Source of the DNA: an uncultured Bacteroides sp.
GTDB taxonomy: Bacteria; Bacteroidota; Bacteroidia; Bacteroidales; Bacteroidaceae
DNA: 64,000 nucleotides
Assembly: GCA_900755095.1 (NCBI GenBank)
Contig: CAAEFE010000092.1
Span: forward strand, 1 to 64,000
Reading direction: 5' to 3'
Shown: in pieces, positions 17,463-26,027 of the stretch
Layout: every line of letters starts with the position of its first letter
Position numbering within the stretch: the first letter of the stretch is position 1
The notes under the pieces: model-generated
What the model was told of the DNA's origin: nothing
The model's database searches: none
The model's input: the letters and a program-made list of their open reading frames with translations, nothing else
Program-made: the position numbers and the translations under genes

Positions 17463-18737
17463 CTATATGTTTGTTTCCTCATTCTTTGGTAGCTCTACTT
17501 TTTGACTAGCCGCCTCGATTGGTTGAACGTTGCAAGAAATAAATACTTTATCGCCCCCTTCAACGGGTGGCTTTCCTAATGCTCTACGGGTATCATTCGG
17601 AGAATGAGCGCCCATTTCTTCCAGAGCCTTGTAATAACTCGCTTGCGTCGTTAAATCGGTTTGATACAAGCATGATAAATCAAATGAAATACTATATAAA
17701 TTAGCGACTGAATTAGGAATCAGTTTATAATTAAATTCTGCCTCGATTTGTTTCAATATCGGTTGCAGCGTATCAGTCAAGAAAGAAACATTGCTCATTT
17801 CAGAAGCCTTGTAATTAGTAGATTGTCCGGCAAATACCTTATCTGGGTGAACCCCGTAAAATCTACATATATCAAGAATACTGAATTTCTTTGTTTCCAA
17901 TAACTGCGCATCAACCGGATTTATAGAAAGTTGATGAAATCCAACATCGCCGGGAACTGAAATAATGTCTCTTCCTGTGTTTAGTTGTTCCTCTATACGA
18001 TCCCCAACCGTAGAAAGTTGAATATCCGTCATACCTGCACCGGGCAACCCTTTATTTATCTCTTTTGCACCGGAAACAAGCCCCTTTATTTTACTTCCAT
18101 TCTGAAAAGTTCGTAAATTCTGATTATCTGCACTAGCGGCTATGGAAAAGATACGGCTAGCATACATTATTGTACTTACTCCTGTATATCCCCCGTCCAA
18201 ACTATTATTTTTAAGATGGATTATTTCGTAGGATTCAAAACGCCCATATATCCGGTTATATGGATCAGAAATAATATAAACATCATTCAACTTGTCATAG
18301 GTTACTGTATTATTTGCGCATAATACAAGTTCGCTAACACTGCCGAACTTTCGACGGATAACGATGTAGGCGTTTCCTTGATTTACGATTTGAACAACCA
18401 TATTCCTAACCATTTCAAAACTATTCATTCGTCGGTTAGGCATACGGGTTAATATCGTATATAAATCGTTTTCCTCGTCTGGTGAGAAATATCCATCTTT
18501 TTTCCGTTTAATTATAAGCGGTAAAGACGCGATAGTCCCCGAAAGAATAGAAGTACATCTATATGCGGCTGAAAGTTTCATTGCTTGATTACTGTTATGC
18601 ACATCTATTGGCTGACCGGGTAACGATGGTAATCGGGAGTTTATCGCCGCATCTTTATCCGTTGTGCTCATCTCTGCATTTAAGGCGCGTTTTTGCGTCT
18701 TTGAACGTCCCAATTCAAAATTAAAAGATAGTTTCAT
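17463..18737 (-). CDS. Phage portal protein (HK97 type)
   Basis: This 424-residue protein forms the dodecameric ring at the packaging vertex. Typical segments are SAAYRCTSILSGTIASLPLIIKR, MNSFEMVRNMVVQIVNQGNAYIVIRR and RFYGVHPDKVFAG. Its start codon overlaps the terminase stop (TAATG), and a strong GGAGGT ribosome site lies inside the terminase 3' end, so the two are coupled. Confidence 0.93.
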   Translation of the reverse strand: MKLSFNFELGRSKTQKRALNAEMSTTDKDAAINSRLPSLPGQPIDVHNSNQAMKLSAAYRCTSILSGTIASLPLIIKRKKDGYFSPDEENDLYTILTRMPNRRMNSFEMVRNMVVQIVNQGNAYIVIRRKFGSVSELVLCANNTVTYDKLNDVYIISDPYNRIYGRFESYEIIHLKNNSLDGGYTGVSTIMYASRIFSIAASADNQNLRTFQNGSKIKGLVSGAKEINKGLPGAGMTDIQLSTVGDRIEEQLNTGRDIISVPGDVGFHQLSINPVDAQLLETKKFSILDICRFYGVHPDKVFAGQSTNYKASEMSNVSFLTDTLQPILKQIEAEFNYKLIPNSVANLYSISFDLSCLYQTDLTTQASYYKALEEMGAHSPNDTRRALGKPPVEGGDKVFISCNVQPIEAASQKVELPKNEETNI

Positions 18738-20452
18738 TATACCTCCATGTTATTAAATAAGTAGAATGTCATTAGGTTTGTTATAGTCGAATCAATCTTC
18801 GCGTTATGCGTTTTCTTGACTGGCTTCTTATTCATGTTCCGATCTTCGTCTAATACCGCATTACTAAAACAGTACGGCGTAATCGGATTAGGGCTAAAGG
18901 TGAGCTTACTCCGATACAAAGCAAGTTCAAAGGATTCGATAGGGCTTGTAAACGTTCCGTATGTCTGTTTAACAGGCTTAATATATTCACTCGCACCGCC
19001 TACGGAATAAGTAAGAAGATTCACAAATTCAGCCGATTTATAAGGATCATAGCCAACTCCCATAATTTGTAGATACTTTGCACGTGCAAGTATATCGTTT
19101 ACTATTTGCTGATAGTCGATAATATCACCGTCACAAAGAATTAAATAGCCCGCTTTCGCCCAACCTTCGTAAAGTTCCCGATTCGGATGATCTTTCAAAG
19201 CTCCTTCCGGGAAATAGTAGTCTGTATGCGAATGAAAAGAGCCGCTTTCTTTCGAATAGATATTATAAGTAACCGAAGAGAAGTCGTCTCGAACGGACAA
19301 ATCAACCGCCACCATCGTAAGCGGATAAGTACCAATATTTTCTATTCTAATATCTTTGAATCGTTCTTCGATCTGCTTTGCCTCAATCCATTTTGTTGTT
19401 TGGTCGGTAGTAAATACGTTAAGTAACTTTGTTCGAAACTCTAGCGCGTCCGGTGCGCTATATAAAGCCTTCTGGTATGCGTCGATATAGAAATCTTCAT
19501 AAACAGTTATACCCATGTGTGGTTGCACTTTACGCCACGTTGCCGGATCGCCTTCCTCGTCGTCTACGTCTGGCTCAAAGATGTGTGCAAATATGGAATC
19601 ATTTTCAATCTCACCTCGTAGGATCGATTTATACATTTTGAGCATTTCGACGAATGGAGCCGTTTCTTTATCGGATGCGGTCGTAATTACTACGGTTAAA
19701 GGGTTGAGCCGTGCGCCCATTGAGGAAGTTAATACATTCTTCAATGCGGCGCTATCGGCTTGTGAATACTCGTCTACTATTACCATGCTTGCGTTAAGTC
19801 CGTCTAATTTATCCGGGTTAGAGGCAAGGCAACGGGCAAAAGAGGTTTTTCCCTTTATGCGGTTATATATGATTTCTCGATTAATTTTGAAGTGCCTAAA
19901 CTTCGGATCGAGAGACTTTAAAATATTACGTATTTCATCAAAACAAACTTTCGCCTGATTATATGAGTTTGCAGCAACGTATGTTTGTGCGTTCGCATCA
20001 CCGAACAACAAATCGTTAATCGAAAGACTCGCTACACTTGTTGTCTTACTGAATTTACGCGGAACGAATAAAAGAGCTTCACGAATCAAACGTTTGTTTG
20101 TGTCGGGCTTGTAAAACGCTAGAATGTTAGAGAACTGGAACACCTGTATCGGAGTCAATTTGTATCTAGTCTTTCCCTTTGTACCGGAAAACTTCAAACG
20201 CTCGTAGAACGTGACGAACTTCTTTACTTCCTTGATCCGAAATTCGTATTTATCAAGAAAAACAAAGAAGCGGTGAACGGCTAGCAACTCGTAAAGATTG
20301 TGCGCGTCCGGATTGTTAATACAACCTTTGATATACACATTTAGTCTTTCGTCTGCCCTATCTAGCTTATACGAATCAACGTCGATGTTATGCAAGTCGG
20401 AGATAACCGACTGCTTTAACGCTATCAGTTCATCTCTATTCTCCTTGTTCAT
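18737..20452 (-). CDS. terL: Terminase large subunit
   Basis: This 571-residue packaging motor has an N-terminal ATPase and a C-terminal nuclease. The Walker A region reads LLFVPRKFSKTTSVA, a P-loop variant seen in this terminase family. Walker B is ASMVIVDEYSQ. The nuclease starts at MVAVDLSVRDDFSSVTY with its first metal-binding Asp. It overlaps the small subunit gene by 17 bp. Confidence 0.94.
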   Translation of the reverse strand: MNKENRDELIALKQSVISDLHNIDVDSYKLDRADERLNVYIKGCINNPDAHNLYELLAVHRFFVFLDKYEFRIKEVKKFVTFYERLKFSGTKGKTRYKLTPIQVFQFSNILAFYKPDTNKRLIREALLFVPRKFSKTTSVASLSINDLLFGDANAQTYVAANSYNQAKVCFDEIRNILKSLDPKFRHFKINREIIYNRIKGKTSFARCLASNPDKLDGLNASMVIVDEYSQADSAALKNVLTSSMGARLNPLTVVITTASDKETAPFVEMLKMYKSILRGEIENDSIFAHIFEPDVDDEEGDPATWRKVQPHMGITVYEDFYIDAYQKALYSAPDALEFRTKLLNVFTTDQTTKWIEAKQIEERFKDIRIENIGTYPLTMVAVDLSVRDDFSSVTYNIYSKESGSFHSHTDYYFPEGALKDHPNRELYEGWAKAGYLILCDGDIIDYQQIVNDILARAKYLQIMGVGYDPYKSAEFVNLLTYSVGGASEYIKPVKQTYGTFTSPIESFELALYRSKLTFSPNPITPYCFSNAVLDEDRNMNKKPVKKTHNAKIDSTITNLMTFYLFNNMEV

Positions 20453-20801
20453 CGCGATCTATTTTGTTTACTTCGTTAATCAAGTCGTTTACTTCGTCAT
20501 CGTCAGATGCAGAAAGCGTTTGAAAGGTCAAACCAAGTTCGCGTAATTGTTTGCGCGTTGCTTCGAGTGCATCGAATAAAACTTTGAAAGCAGGATGCGC
20601 CGTAAGTTTATCATTGTTTTCGCGGGACACTTCTTTCACGTATGACTTCATACGCTTCTTTGAAATATCGTTTAATGCAATTTGAAACGCCATGTATGAA
20701 CCTGCGCAAAGAGTTATACAGAGCTCTAAATCTTCCGTATATGTTCCCTGCGACTCCATCGCGGCGCGAATCTTTTCTTTTATGTCGTCCAAATCACACA
20801 T
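20436..20801 (-). CDS. terS: Terminase small subunit (P27-like)
   Basis: This 121-residue helical, acidic protein lies directly upstream of terL and overlaps it. The pattern fits the P27 family small terminases that recognise the packaging site (MCDLDDIKEKIRAAMESQGTY, LELCITLCAGSYMAFQIAL, a final acidic helix). DNA recognition probably occurs in the unusual GC-rich stretch just upstream. Confidence 0.8.
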   Translation of the reverse strand: MCDLDDIKEKIRAAMESQGTYTEDLELCITLCAGSYMAFQIALNDISKKRMKSYVKEVSRENNDKLTAHPAFKVLFDALEATRKQLRELGLTFQTLSASDDDEVNDLINEVNKIDRDEQGE

Positions 20802-21041
20802 TTTTTATAGGCTTTTTGCATATAGGAAAAGATTGCAAGTATTTGGTAGCTCGGAAGATGCGCGCAAAAAGCTTACCCCCAACGCGCACCCCCTCGTTTC
20901 AAAAATTACTCGCGCGTGTAAATATGAGGTGAGGTGGGTTTAGTGTATTGCGTTAAAAAATAAAAAAACGCCCCCTGTTTTCAAATTAAAGAGGTAAACA
21001 TTTCGTACCAATTAAAAAAATGCTTTACCTTTACAAAAAAA
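20802..21041. other. GC/C-tract intergenic stretch, candidate cos/packaging site
   Basis: These 240 bases hold no gene. Within otherwise A+T-rich DNA there is a run with GATGCGCGCAAAAAGC, TTACCCCCAACGCGCACCCC and CTCGCGCGTG, upstream of terS and near an HNH gene. Cohesive-end sites of HK97-like phages lie in this place, so I propose cos or pac here. Further on, TACCTTTA at about 21,027 may be the -7 element of the rightward gene at 21,042. Confidence 0.35.
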
Positions 21042-21860
21042 ATGTCATTTTCAGAAGATATAAAAAAGCCTTTTAATATAATAACATTAACAATTGCTAT
21101 TATTAGCATAGGACTAACCATTTACTTTTATGTAGAAGGCATAAAGGAAAAAAGTATTTGTTACAAGATAGAACATAATCCTTCTCTCATATTTGACAAT
21201 GAAAAAATTTCTCCTAATATAAGAGTTCTTGAAAAAGACTCAATTATCATTGCAGAAAACATATATATGATAAAGGGAATGATATGGAATGATGGCGACT
21301 TACCCATAGAAGATAAAGACATAAAAAGGAAAATTGTAATAAGATTAGAAAACATAAATAGAATTATCGATTTTAAAATTGAAAAGCAAACAGACAAAGA
21401 AAATAAAAACTTTCAAATAAACAAAATAGACAGTATATCCCTGAATTTATCATGGGAATATTTTGAGCCACAAGATGGATTAACATTTCAAATTATATAC
21501 ATCGGAAATCCACAACCATTATTTAAAGTAGAAGGGAAAATTATTGGAATAAAAGACATTAAGGAAAATAATGCATCAGATGATAATGGCATTTCTCTTT
21601 TAGAGCTTATAGTAATCGTACTATTTGCATCTATCCTTACAAGTTTTATAGAAAAGATAACATCAAAGGTTATTGAGAAATGTTATTCTCTCAAAATAGC
21701 GGAAAATGTACCTATAAATATTAGGGAATTTCTAAGCAAAATTGATACTATCTCTAGTAAATATAATACAATTTTAAAGGTAATAATATCAATAATATTA
21801 GTCATATTGTTAATAACGCTCATATTGCTTAAAAACTCCCCACCTAATGAATTATTGTAG
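21042..21860 (+). CDS. Three-TM membrane protein, probable cargo (moron)
   Basis: The 272-residue product has one membrane segment near the N terminus (FNIITLTIAIISIGLTIYFYV), a soluble beta-rich middle of about 140 residues, and two more segments (LLELIVIVLFASILTSFI; VIISIILVILLITLILL). It is the only large rightward gene in the leftward packaging block and is very A+T rich, both signs of a late insertion. I recognise no family. Its own promoter and membrane location fit a superinfection-exclusion or other conversion gene, but this is inference. Confidence 0.75.
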   Translation: MSFSEDIKKPFNIITLTIAIISIGLTIYFYVEGIKEKSICYKIEHNPSLIFDNEKISPNIRVLEKDSIIIAENIYMIKGMIWNDGDLPIEDKDIKRKIVIRLENINRIIDFKIEKQTDKENKNFQINKIDSISLNLSWEYFEPQDGLTFQIIYIGNPQPLFKVEGKIIGIKDIKENNASDDNGISLLELIVIVLFASILTSFIEKITSKVIEKCYSLKIAENVPINIREFLSKIDTISSKYNTILKVIISIILVILLITLILLKNSPPNELL

Positions 21861-22199
21861 TTAAAATAGTTTTAAAAACTTATCTACAAACCGTTCCGTA
21901 GCTCGTTTATTATTCGCCTGAACCGCCTCTTTCGAATGACTGAAAGCACGTCGATGCGCATCAGAGTGGCACGAATGGCATAGGCTTTGCAGATTGTTAT
22001 AATCAAACATTAGTTGTCTCATTCCGAGTTCATGCGACACGGACTCAACCGGGACGGTGTGATGTACTTCGGTTGCAAGTGTACTGCGATTGTTCGCTTC
22101 GCACACTTCACAAACCGGATTGCTTTGTAGCTTCTTAGCTCGAAGTAACTTCCACTTGTTGGAGTTAATCATCTTAATGTAATGCGGGTTTCTACTCAT
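21861..22199 (-). CDS. HNH endonuclease
   Basis: This 112-residue protein carries paired zinc-binding cysteines (CEVCE, then CHSCHSDAH) and the HNH core: TEVHHTVPVE, then NLQSLCHSCH. Phages that package from cos sites often encode such an HNH protein beside the terminase to help cleave ends. Here it is separated from terS only by the inserted gene at 21,042. Its start overlaps the upstream small gene by 4 bases. Confidence 0.88.
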   Translation of the reverse strand: MSRNPHYIKMINSNKWKLLRAKKLQSNPVCEVCEANNRSTLATEVHHTVPVESVSHELGMRQLMFDYNNLQSLCHSCHSDAHRRAFSHSKEAVQANNKRATERFVDKFLKLF

Positions 22200-22348
22200 T
22201 GTCCGTCATAATTAAAAAGAATCTTATCACATTGATAACAATCGTGCAACTCCTTTCGTGTTGCCTCGATGTCGTCCGTTTCTATCTCAACTAAATGCGT
22301 CTTGGACACATCGCCCGATTTGCATTGAATACGCCTGATTATATACAT
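22196..22348 (-). CDS. Small Cys-containing phage protein, 50 aa
   Basis: An open frame beginning MYIIRRIQCKSGDVSKTH ends in CYQCDKILFNYDGQ. Its stop overlaps the HNH start (ATGA) and its start overlaps the end of the upstream gene, so it fills the only gap in a tight series of overlapping genes. The cysteine pair could bind zinc. Function unknown. Confidence 0.6.
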   Translation of the reverse strand: MYIIRRIQCKSGDVSKTHLVEIETDDIEATRKELHDCYQCDKILFNYDGQ

Positions 22349-22620
22349 AACGTTTCGATCCGGTCTAATCCGTTAATAAGTAATCTAATCCGTGCACAAT
22401 TCCCGTCGCATCGAGTCGACTGCGTTTCCTGTTTGTGTATCCGGCTTGCACAACCTTTGCAGTTCTTAGACGGACACATTTGTTTATACACTTCGATAGC
22501 TTGCCGCCTCGTTTCGTCTCTCTGCATCCGAGCCGCTTCGATAGCGATTTTTCGGATTAAGCCACGTGAGCGGATACGCTCGTGTGTGGCTTGTTCGATG
22601 TACTGTTTTACTTTACTCAT
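22339..22620 (-). CDS. Small Cys-rich basic phage protein, 93 aa
   Basis: The helical, basic N terminus is followed by CPSKNCKGCASRIHKQET and CDGNCARIR, so at least five cysteines could make a zinc site. It overlaps both neighbours by a few bases. Position between early genes and the HNH/terminase block suggests a regulatory or packaging accessory role, but I recognise no family. Confidence 0.65.
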   Translation of the reverse strand: MSKVKQYIEQATHERIRSRGLIRKIAIEAARMQRDETRRQAIEVYKQMCPSKNCKGCASRIHKQETQSTRCDGNCARIRLLINGLDRIETLCI

Positions 22621-22802
22621 TTTACCGTGTTATTTTTAGGTTTGTAATTCCATCCGTTTAACTCGTAGACTTTCCGTTTCGCCTCTTCCTGCGTTGCCGC
22701 ATCATCTACCTTTGTGTCTCCGTCTGGATCGCGACGATAGATATTGAAGTGATGGAAGCGAGGGGAATAATAATACTTTGATTTATTTTGTGTTTGATTC
22801 AT
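22617..22802 (-). CDS. Small phage protein, 61 aa
   Basis: This starts MNQTQNKSKYYYSPRFHHFNIYRR and includes a helical segment QEEAKRKVYELNGWNY. It overlaps the next gene by 4 bp. The pattern (short strand pair, then helix) is common among small phage DNA-modification or regulatory peptides, but no family is recognised. Confidence 0.6.
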   Translation of the reverse strand: MNQTQNKSKYYYSPRFHHFNIYRRDPDGDTKVDDAATQEEAKRKVYELNGWNYKPKNNTVK

Positions 22803-22913
22803 TCTTTATAGAATTTACAAAGCCCGAAAAGGCTATTTATTGTTATTTCTTTTATTTCTTAGATAAATTAATTACATTTGAATCGTCGTATAACCTATTT
22901 TTATTTTATACTT

Positions 22914-23087
22914 ATGGAACAGTCTTTATTTGGTTTTATTCTTTATCAATGTGATCCTAGAACTTTCACAACGATTATGACTGACTCTGTTTACTTTTTG
23001 CTGACCAAAGATGAAGCTTTTAGAAAATACAAAGAATTAACATCGAAATTGGAAAAAGGTCAGTTTATAGTAATCAAACGAGTCTAA
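22914..23087 (+). CDS. Small rightward gene, 57 aa
   Basis: The product (MEQSLFGFILYQCDPR start, VIKRV end) is short and soluble. It is read opposite to all neighbouring early genes. A good -7 element TACATTTG lies at 22,873-22,880, and a 12-bp direct repeat (AATCGTCGTATA at 22,881 and 23,130) brackets the gene. The only in-frame start before 22,914 is a TTG inside the promoter. A small regulator is possible; function unknown. Confidence 0.6.
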   Translation: MEQSLFGFILYQCDPRTFTTIMTDSVYFLLTKDEAFRKYKELTSKLEKGQFIVIKRV

Positions 23088-23180
23088 GTATATACAATTC
23101 TTAAAATTTTGGCTATACACGAAATGCTCAATCGTCGTATAGTTAATCTAATATTGCCATAATTCTATCGTTTATTAATT

Positions 23181-23936
23181 CTACACAAACATTCTAGGCT
23201 GCATCCGAGACAAAATGATTTTATTCGCATCAGCATAGAAATTCTTCTTTATCTCAAATCCGTATGCTTTTCGCCCGCATTGAGCGGCTGCAAGTAATGT
23301 TGTCCCACTTCCGGCACATGGGTCTATTACAACATCTCCGTTATCGGTAAAAAGCTCTATTAATCGCTCAAGCAACGGCACTGATTTTTGTGTCGGATGA
23401 ATTCGCGGTGTATCTGTATCTCTAGGATAATCAAAACAATTAAAGACCATACGACCGCCATTGTTAAACTTTGGAAGTTTTTCCCGGTACAAAAGCACAC
23501 CATATTCACAATTACCAACGACCTTCATATTAGCCTTTAAAACTTGTGCTGAAAAGTTCTTTCTAAATACGAGGTTTATATAATTGCTAAGTCCGTATTC
23601 CTTCGCTTTCTGGATAAGTTCGAATTGTTGTTCAAATTCGCAAAAGACAATCATACAGGGCGATTTTCCTTTTTCTTTCGGCTCTTTAACGAGCATCTTG
23701 CTACAAAAGTGAAGAAATTCAGTAATTCGAAAATCCTTATCGGTATCGAAAAACTCTTTTCCGGCTAATTCGCTTTCTCCGTTAGAATTGTCTCCGTCGA
23801 TATACCACGATGGATTAGAGCCGTATGCATTCTTCCCGATGTTATAGGGAATATCCGCAATGATTAGTTGTGCTTTCGGAATACCGTATGTTTTATAGTT
23901 CTGGAAATGGTCGTTAAATAGTTCTACGTCTTTCAT
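23181..23936 (-). CDS. Site-specific DNA methyltransferase (N4/N6, beta-class)
   Basis: This 251-residue enzyme would transfer a methyl group from S-adenosylmethionine to an amino group in DNA. The catalytic motif comes first (IIADIPYNIG, about residue 26) and the AdoMet motif last (VVIDPCAGSGTTLLAAA, about residue 210), giving the beta order. The usual DPPY is DIPY here. No restriction partner is present, so it is an orphan phage methylase that could shield phage DNA or regulate genes. Confidence 0.88.
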   Translation of the reverse strand: MKDVELFNDHFQNYKTYGIPKAQLIIADIPYNIGKNAYGSNPSWYIDGDNSNGESELAGKEFFDTDKDFRITEFLHFCSKMLVKEPKEKGKSPCMIVFCEFEQQFELIQKAKEYGLSNYINLVFRKNFSAQVLKANMKVVGNCEYGVLLYREKLPKFNNGGRMVFNCFDYPRDTDTPRIHPTQKSVPLLERLIELFTDNGDVVIDPCAGSGTTLLAAAQCGRKAYGFEIKKNFYADANKIILSRMQPRMFV

Positions 23937-23949
23937 TGAAGTGATAATA

Positions 23950-24306
23950 TTAATCGTTAATAAATTCGTCCTCGTTCTCTATTACTTCGCTTTTTACAGG
24001 CTTCTTCACCGGAACGCGAATTGCCTTTTCTGTAAATTTGCTCGATAGATATTGTTTCGCTCGCTCCCAATCCGCAAAGTGTAAATTCGGATCAGTATAG
24101 AGCGAGATAATCGTAGAGTTTAATTTGTCGAGTGCTCCGAAAGCGCTTGAATTTATCGTACCGTCTAAGGGTGAGAACTTGGCAACTAAGCCGTTATAAT
24201 TCTCTGAAACAAATCGGTCGATATACTTCCGGTTCCGTTCGTTTACTGCGACGGGGTCTACTGATACGTCGCGCAAATAATTTGTGTTTGATAGTTTTTT
24301 AACCAT
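23950..24306 (-). CDS. Unknown early phage protein, 118 aa
   Basis: The soluble product is mostly helical in the middle (NERNRKYIDRFVSENYNGLVAKFS; FGALDKLNSTIISLYTDP) with a basic then acidic tail. It lies one base from the next gene in the early operon between the helicase loader and methyltransferase. I recognise no motif. Confidence 0.65.
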   Translation of the reverse strand: MVKKLSNTNYLRDVSVDPVAVNERNRKYIDRFVSENYNGLVAKFSPLDGTINSSAFGALDKLNSTIISLYTDPNLHFADWERAKQYLSSKFTEKAIRVPVKKPVKSEVIENEDEFIND

Positions 24307-24307
24307 A

Positions 24308-24637
24308 TTAAAATCCTTCTAATCGTTTTTGTCCGTTCATCTCGTCTACCTTGTATTGTGGTAGTTTTCGTTTTGGTTTTACATACTCGAAATGTCGTTC
24401 CGCCTGTGATAAATCGTAAAACATTTCTTTGATTTCGTCTGGTAGTACTTCTTCTTCATCATCGCCTGGCATCGGATCAGCAACCCGAAGAAAGCAGCCT
24501 AAAATGTACTGCATAATCTCGTATGTGCTTTTGAAATGGTAGTCAGCGCGAATCTTATCGAGCCTTTGCCATTGTTCCAGATCGACGCGAACCGGAATCT
24601 TTTTAAAGTACACAAGTTTCTTTTTTCTGCTTCGCAT
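24308..24637 (-). CDS. Unknown early phage protein, possible DNA-binding, 109 aa
   Basis: The basic start (MRSRKKKLVYFKKIPVRVDLEQWQRLDKI) has a strand then helix, reminiscent of ribbon-helix-helix proteins, followed by an acidic linker and basic end. It sits in the replication module after the DnaC-like gene. DNA binding is inferred from charge and pattern only. Confidence 0.6.
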   Translation of the reverse strand: MRSRKKKLVYFKKIPVRVDLEQWQRLDKIRADYHFKSTYEIMQYILGCFLRVADPMPGDDEEEVLPDEIKEMFYDLSQAERHFEYVKPKRKLPQYKVDEMNGQKRLEGF

Positions 24638-24653
24638 GGTTTCGTTGTATTAA

Positions 24654-25322
24654 TTATCTTCTACTAGCTCCGTTCAAGTCCAAGACATTAAACATTTCAT
24701 TTATCCGATCCGCTATATACGCGCCGTAAATAGTCTGTATTTCCTTAATCGTTAAGTTCGTTGTAACATGGGTTATTGCCTCATGTCTCAACTCGTACCG
24801 ACATTGGAAAATATACTGCATCACGTTTAGTTCAGTACCGAAATACTTTGCCGGGATTGGCTCGCGTCCTAGTTCATCAAAACAGATCATTCGCGGCGTA
24901 CCGTTGTTGTAAGTATACAATTCTAGTGCATCTTTTCCACGCATCGAAAAACTGTTTGCAATGCCAGAAGTCGAATCGACTCTAAAACCACCGACCGGAT
25001 AGCCGCCCCTTGCTTTGCCACGTGTGAAATAGCTATATCGGTTTAAAATCTGCATAATAGTGCTTTTTCCCGTACCGATGTCGCCTCGTAACAATAGCCC
25101 TTTATTCGCGTCTAGCTTCCCGGATCGCCCCTCTGTGTATAAAAACAATTGATTCATTAAGTTTTTATTCGAATCGTCAATCTTAAAGCCGGGGCAAACG
25201 TATTTGCAACACGCCTTAAACCATTCCGGGCGCTTTTCTACTTCTATCGGCTCGTCATAGTACGGTAGTCCGTATGATAGAATCGCCGCTATCGGTAGAG
25301 TCTGTTTGCTTCTTGTTTCCAT
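24654..25322 (-). CDS. DnaC-like helicase loader ATPase
   Basis: This 222-residue AAA+ protein shows Walker A (LLLRGDIGTGKSTIM), Walker B (PRMICFDELGRE), a sensor segment (AITHVTTNLT) and a final Arg-rich segment (ADRINEMFNVLDLNGASRR) that may hold an Arg finger. Proteins of this kind load the host DnaB helicase at the phage origin. It overlaps the initiator gene by 68 bp, a long overlap in another frame, which supports one replication unit. Confidence 0.83.
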   Translation of the reverse strand: METRSKQTLPIAAILSYGLPYYDEPIEVEKRPEWFKACCKYVCPGFKIDDSNKNLMNQLFLYTEGRSGKLDANKGLLLRGDIGTGKSTIMQILNRYSYFTRGKARGGYPVGGFRVDSTSGIANSFSMRGKDALELYTYNNGTPRMICFDELGREPIPAKYFGTELNVMQYIFQCRYELRHEAITHVTTNLTIKEIQTIYGAYIADRINEMFNVLDLNGASRR

Positions 25323-26013
25323 ATTCGCATTTATCGTTTTTTAGTTCGAATAACCCCGACCAATTATTAGCAATCGATTCATTTACGATTTGCTCCGCAA
25401 TCACCGGATCATTCTTGCTCAATTTTACCAGTTTGTTATAACACGCTTTTAGTGACTTTTCCGATTTGTAATTTTGCCGCCTGTCTTTCTTGTATTCAAG
25501 CCAGAGCGAAAACGCTTCTAAAAACTCGTCAGATATAAAATCAAAATCTCCATGAGAGACTTTAGAGAGTATATTTCTGTTTGGTTTCTGTTTTAGTTTA
25601 TTATAGTCTGTACTATCCCCTGTATCATTGGCTGTCTTATCTACTGTATCATTGGCTGTCTGATTGGCTCCCTTATTGGCTGTTTGATTGGCTGCAAAAT
25701 TTACAGTAGTAGTTACAGTGGTTTTAAATTCCTTCACGAAAGAATAAGAGCTTATAATACGTTTGTTCTTACCAGATTTATAATAAATCAATCCTGCATT
25801 TATTAAAGACTCACGGGCTTTTATTAGTGTTTTCTCATTCACGTTAAGCGCAAAACAAAGTTCAATGTTCGAGCAATCGAAAACGTCCCTCCAATCTTCG
25901 CCGTTACAAATAGCCACTAATTCGTAAAAAAGGGCTTGTTCGGTGGCGGTAAATCTGAAACGTCGTCGCGCTTTTCGCATCTTTTCGGTTAGCGTATATC
26001 CGTCTATATTCAT
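25255..26013 (-). CDS. Phage replication initiator (winged-helix, DnaD/O-like)
   Basis: This is a protein of about 252 residues. The N-terminal winged helix (residues 10-95: RRRFRFTATEQALFYELVAIC, LCFALNVNEKTLIKARESLINAGLI) is joined by a low-complexity linker of Thr/Ala/Asn repeats (about 108-130) to a C-terminal helical region with a segment like the YxxW part of DnaD domains (AEQIVNESIANNWSGLF). With the loader next door, this is a lambda O/P-like pair. The linker DNA carries 12-bp-spaced repeats that may be the origin. The ATG at 26,013 is used; a GTG precedes it. Confidence 0.75.
   Translation of the reverse strand: MNIDGYTLTEKMRKARRRFRFTATEQALFYELVAICNGEDWRDVFDCSNIELCFALNVNEKTLIKARESLINAGLIYYKSGKNKRIISSYSFVKEFKTTVTTTVNFAANQTANKGANQTANDTVDKTANDTGDSTDYNKLKQKPNRNILSKVSHGDFDFISDEFLEAFSLWLEYKKDRRQNYKSEKSLKACYNKLVKLSKNDPVIAEQIVNESIANNWSGLFELKNDKCEYGNKKQTDSTDSGDSIIRTTVL
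25627..25694. repeat. Iteron-like ATTGGCTG repeats inside initiator gene, candidate phage origin
   Basis: The plus strand holds ATTGGCTG at 25,627, 25,651, 25,675 and 25,687 and ATTGGCTC at 25,663; the last four are exactly 12 bp apart. They encode the (T/Q)TAN-type linker repeats. Lambdoid phages have their origin iterons inside the initiator gene, so this array is a reasonable origin candidate, though a simple protein-repeat origin is also possible. Confidence 0.5.
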
Positions 26014-26027
26014 CACACTTATAAAGT

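Noticed and set aside
21861..22199. HNH gene as a free-standing homing endonuclease
   Set aside because: Its place beside the terminase and tight overlap with early genes fit a packaging-associated phage gene better than a homing element; this cannot be excluded from sequence alone.
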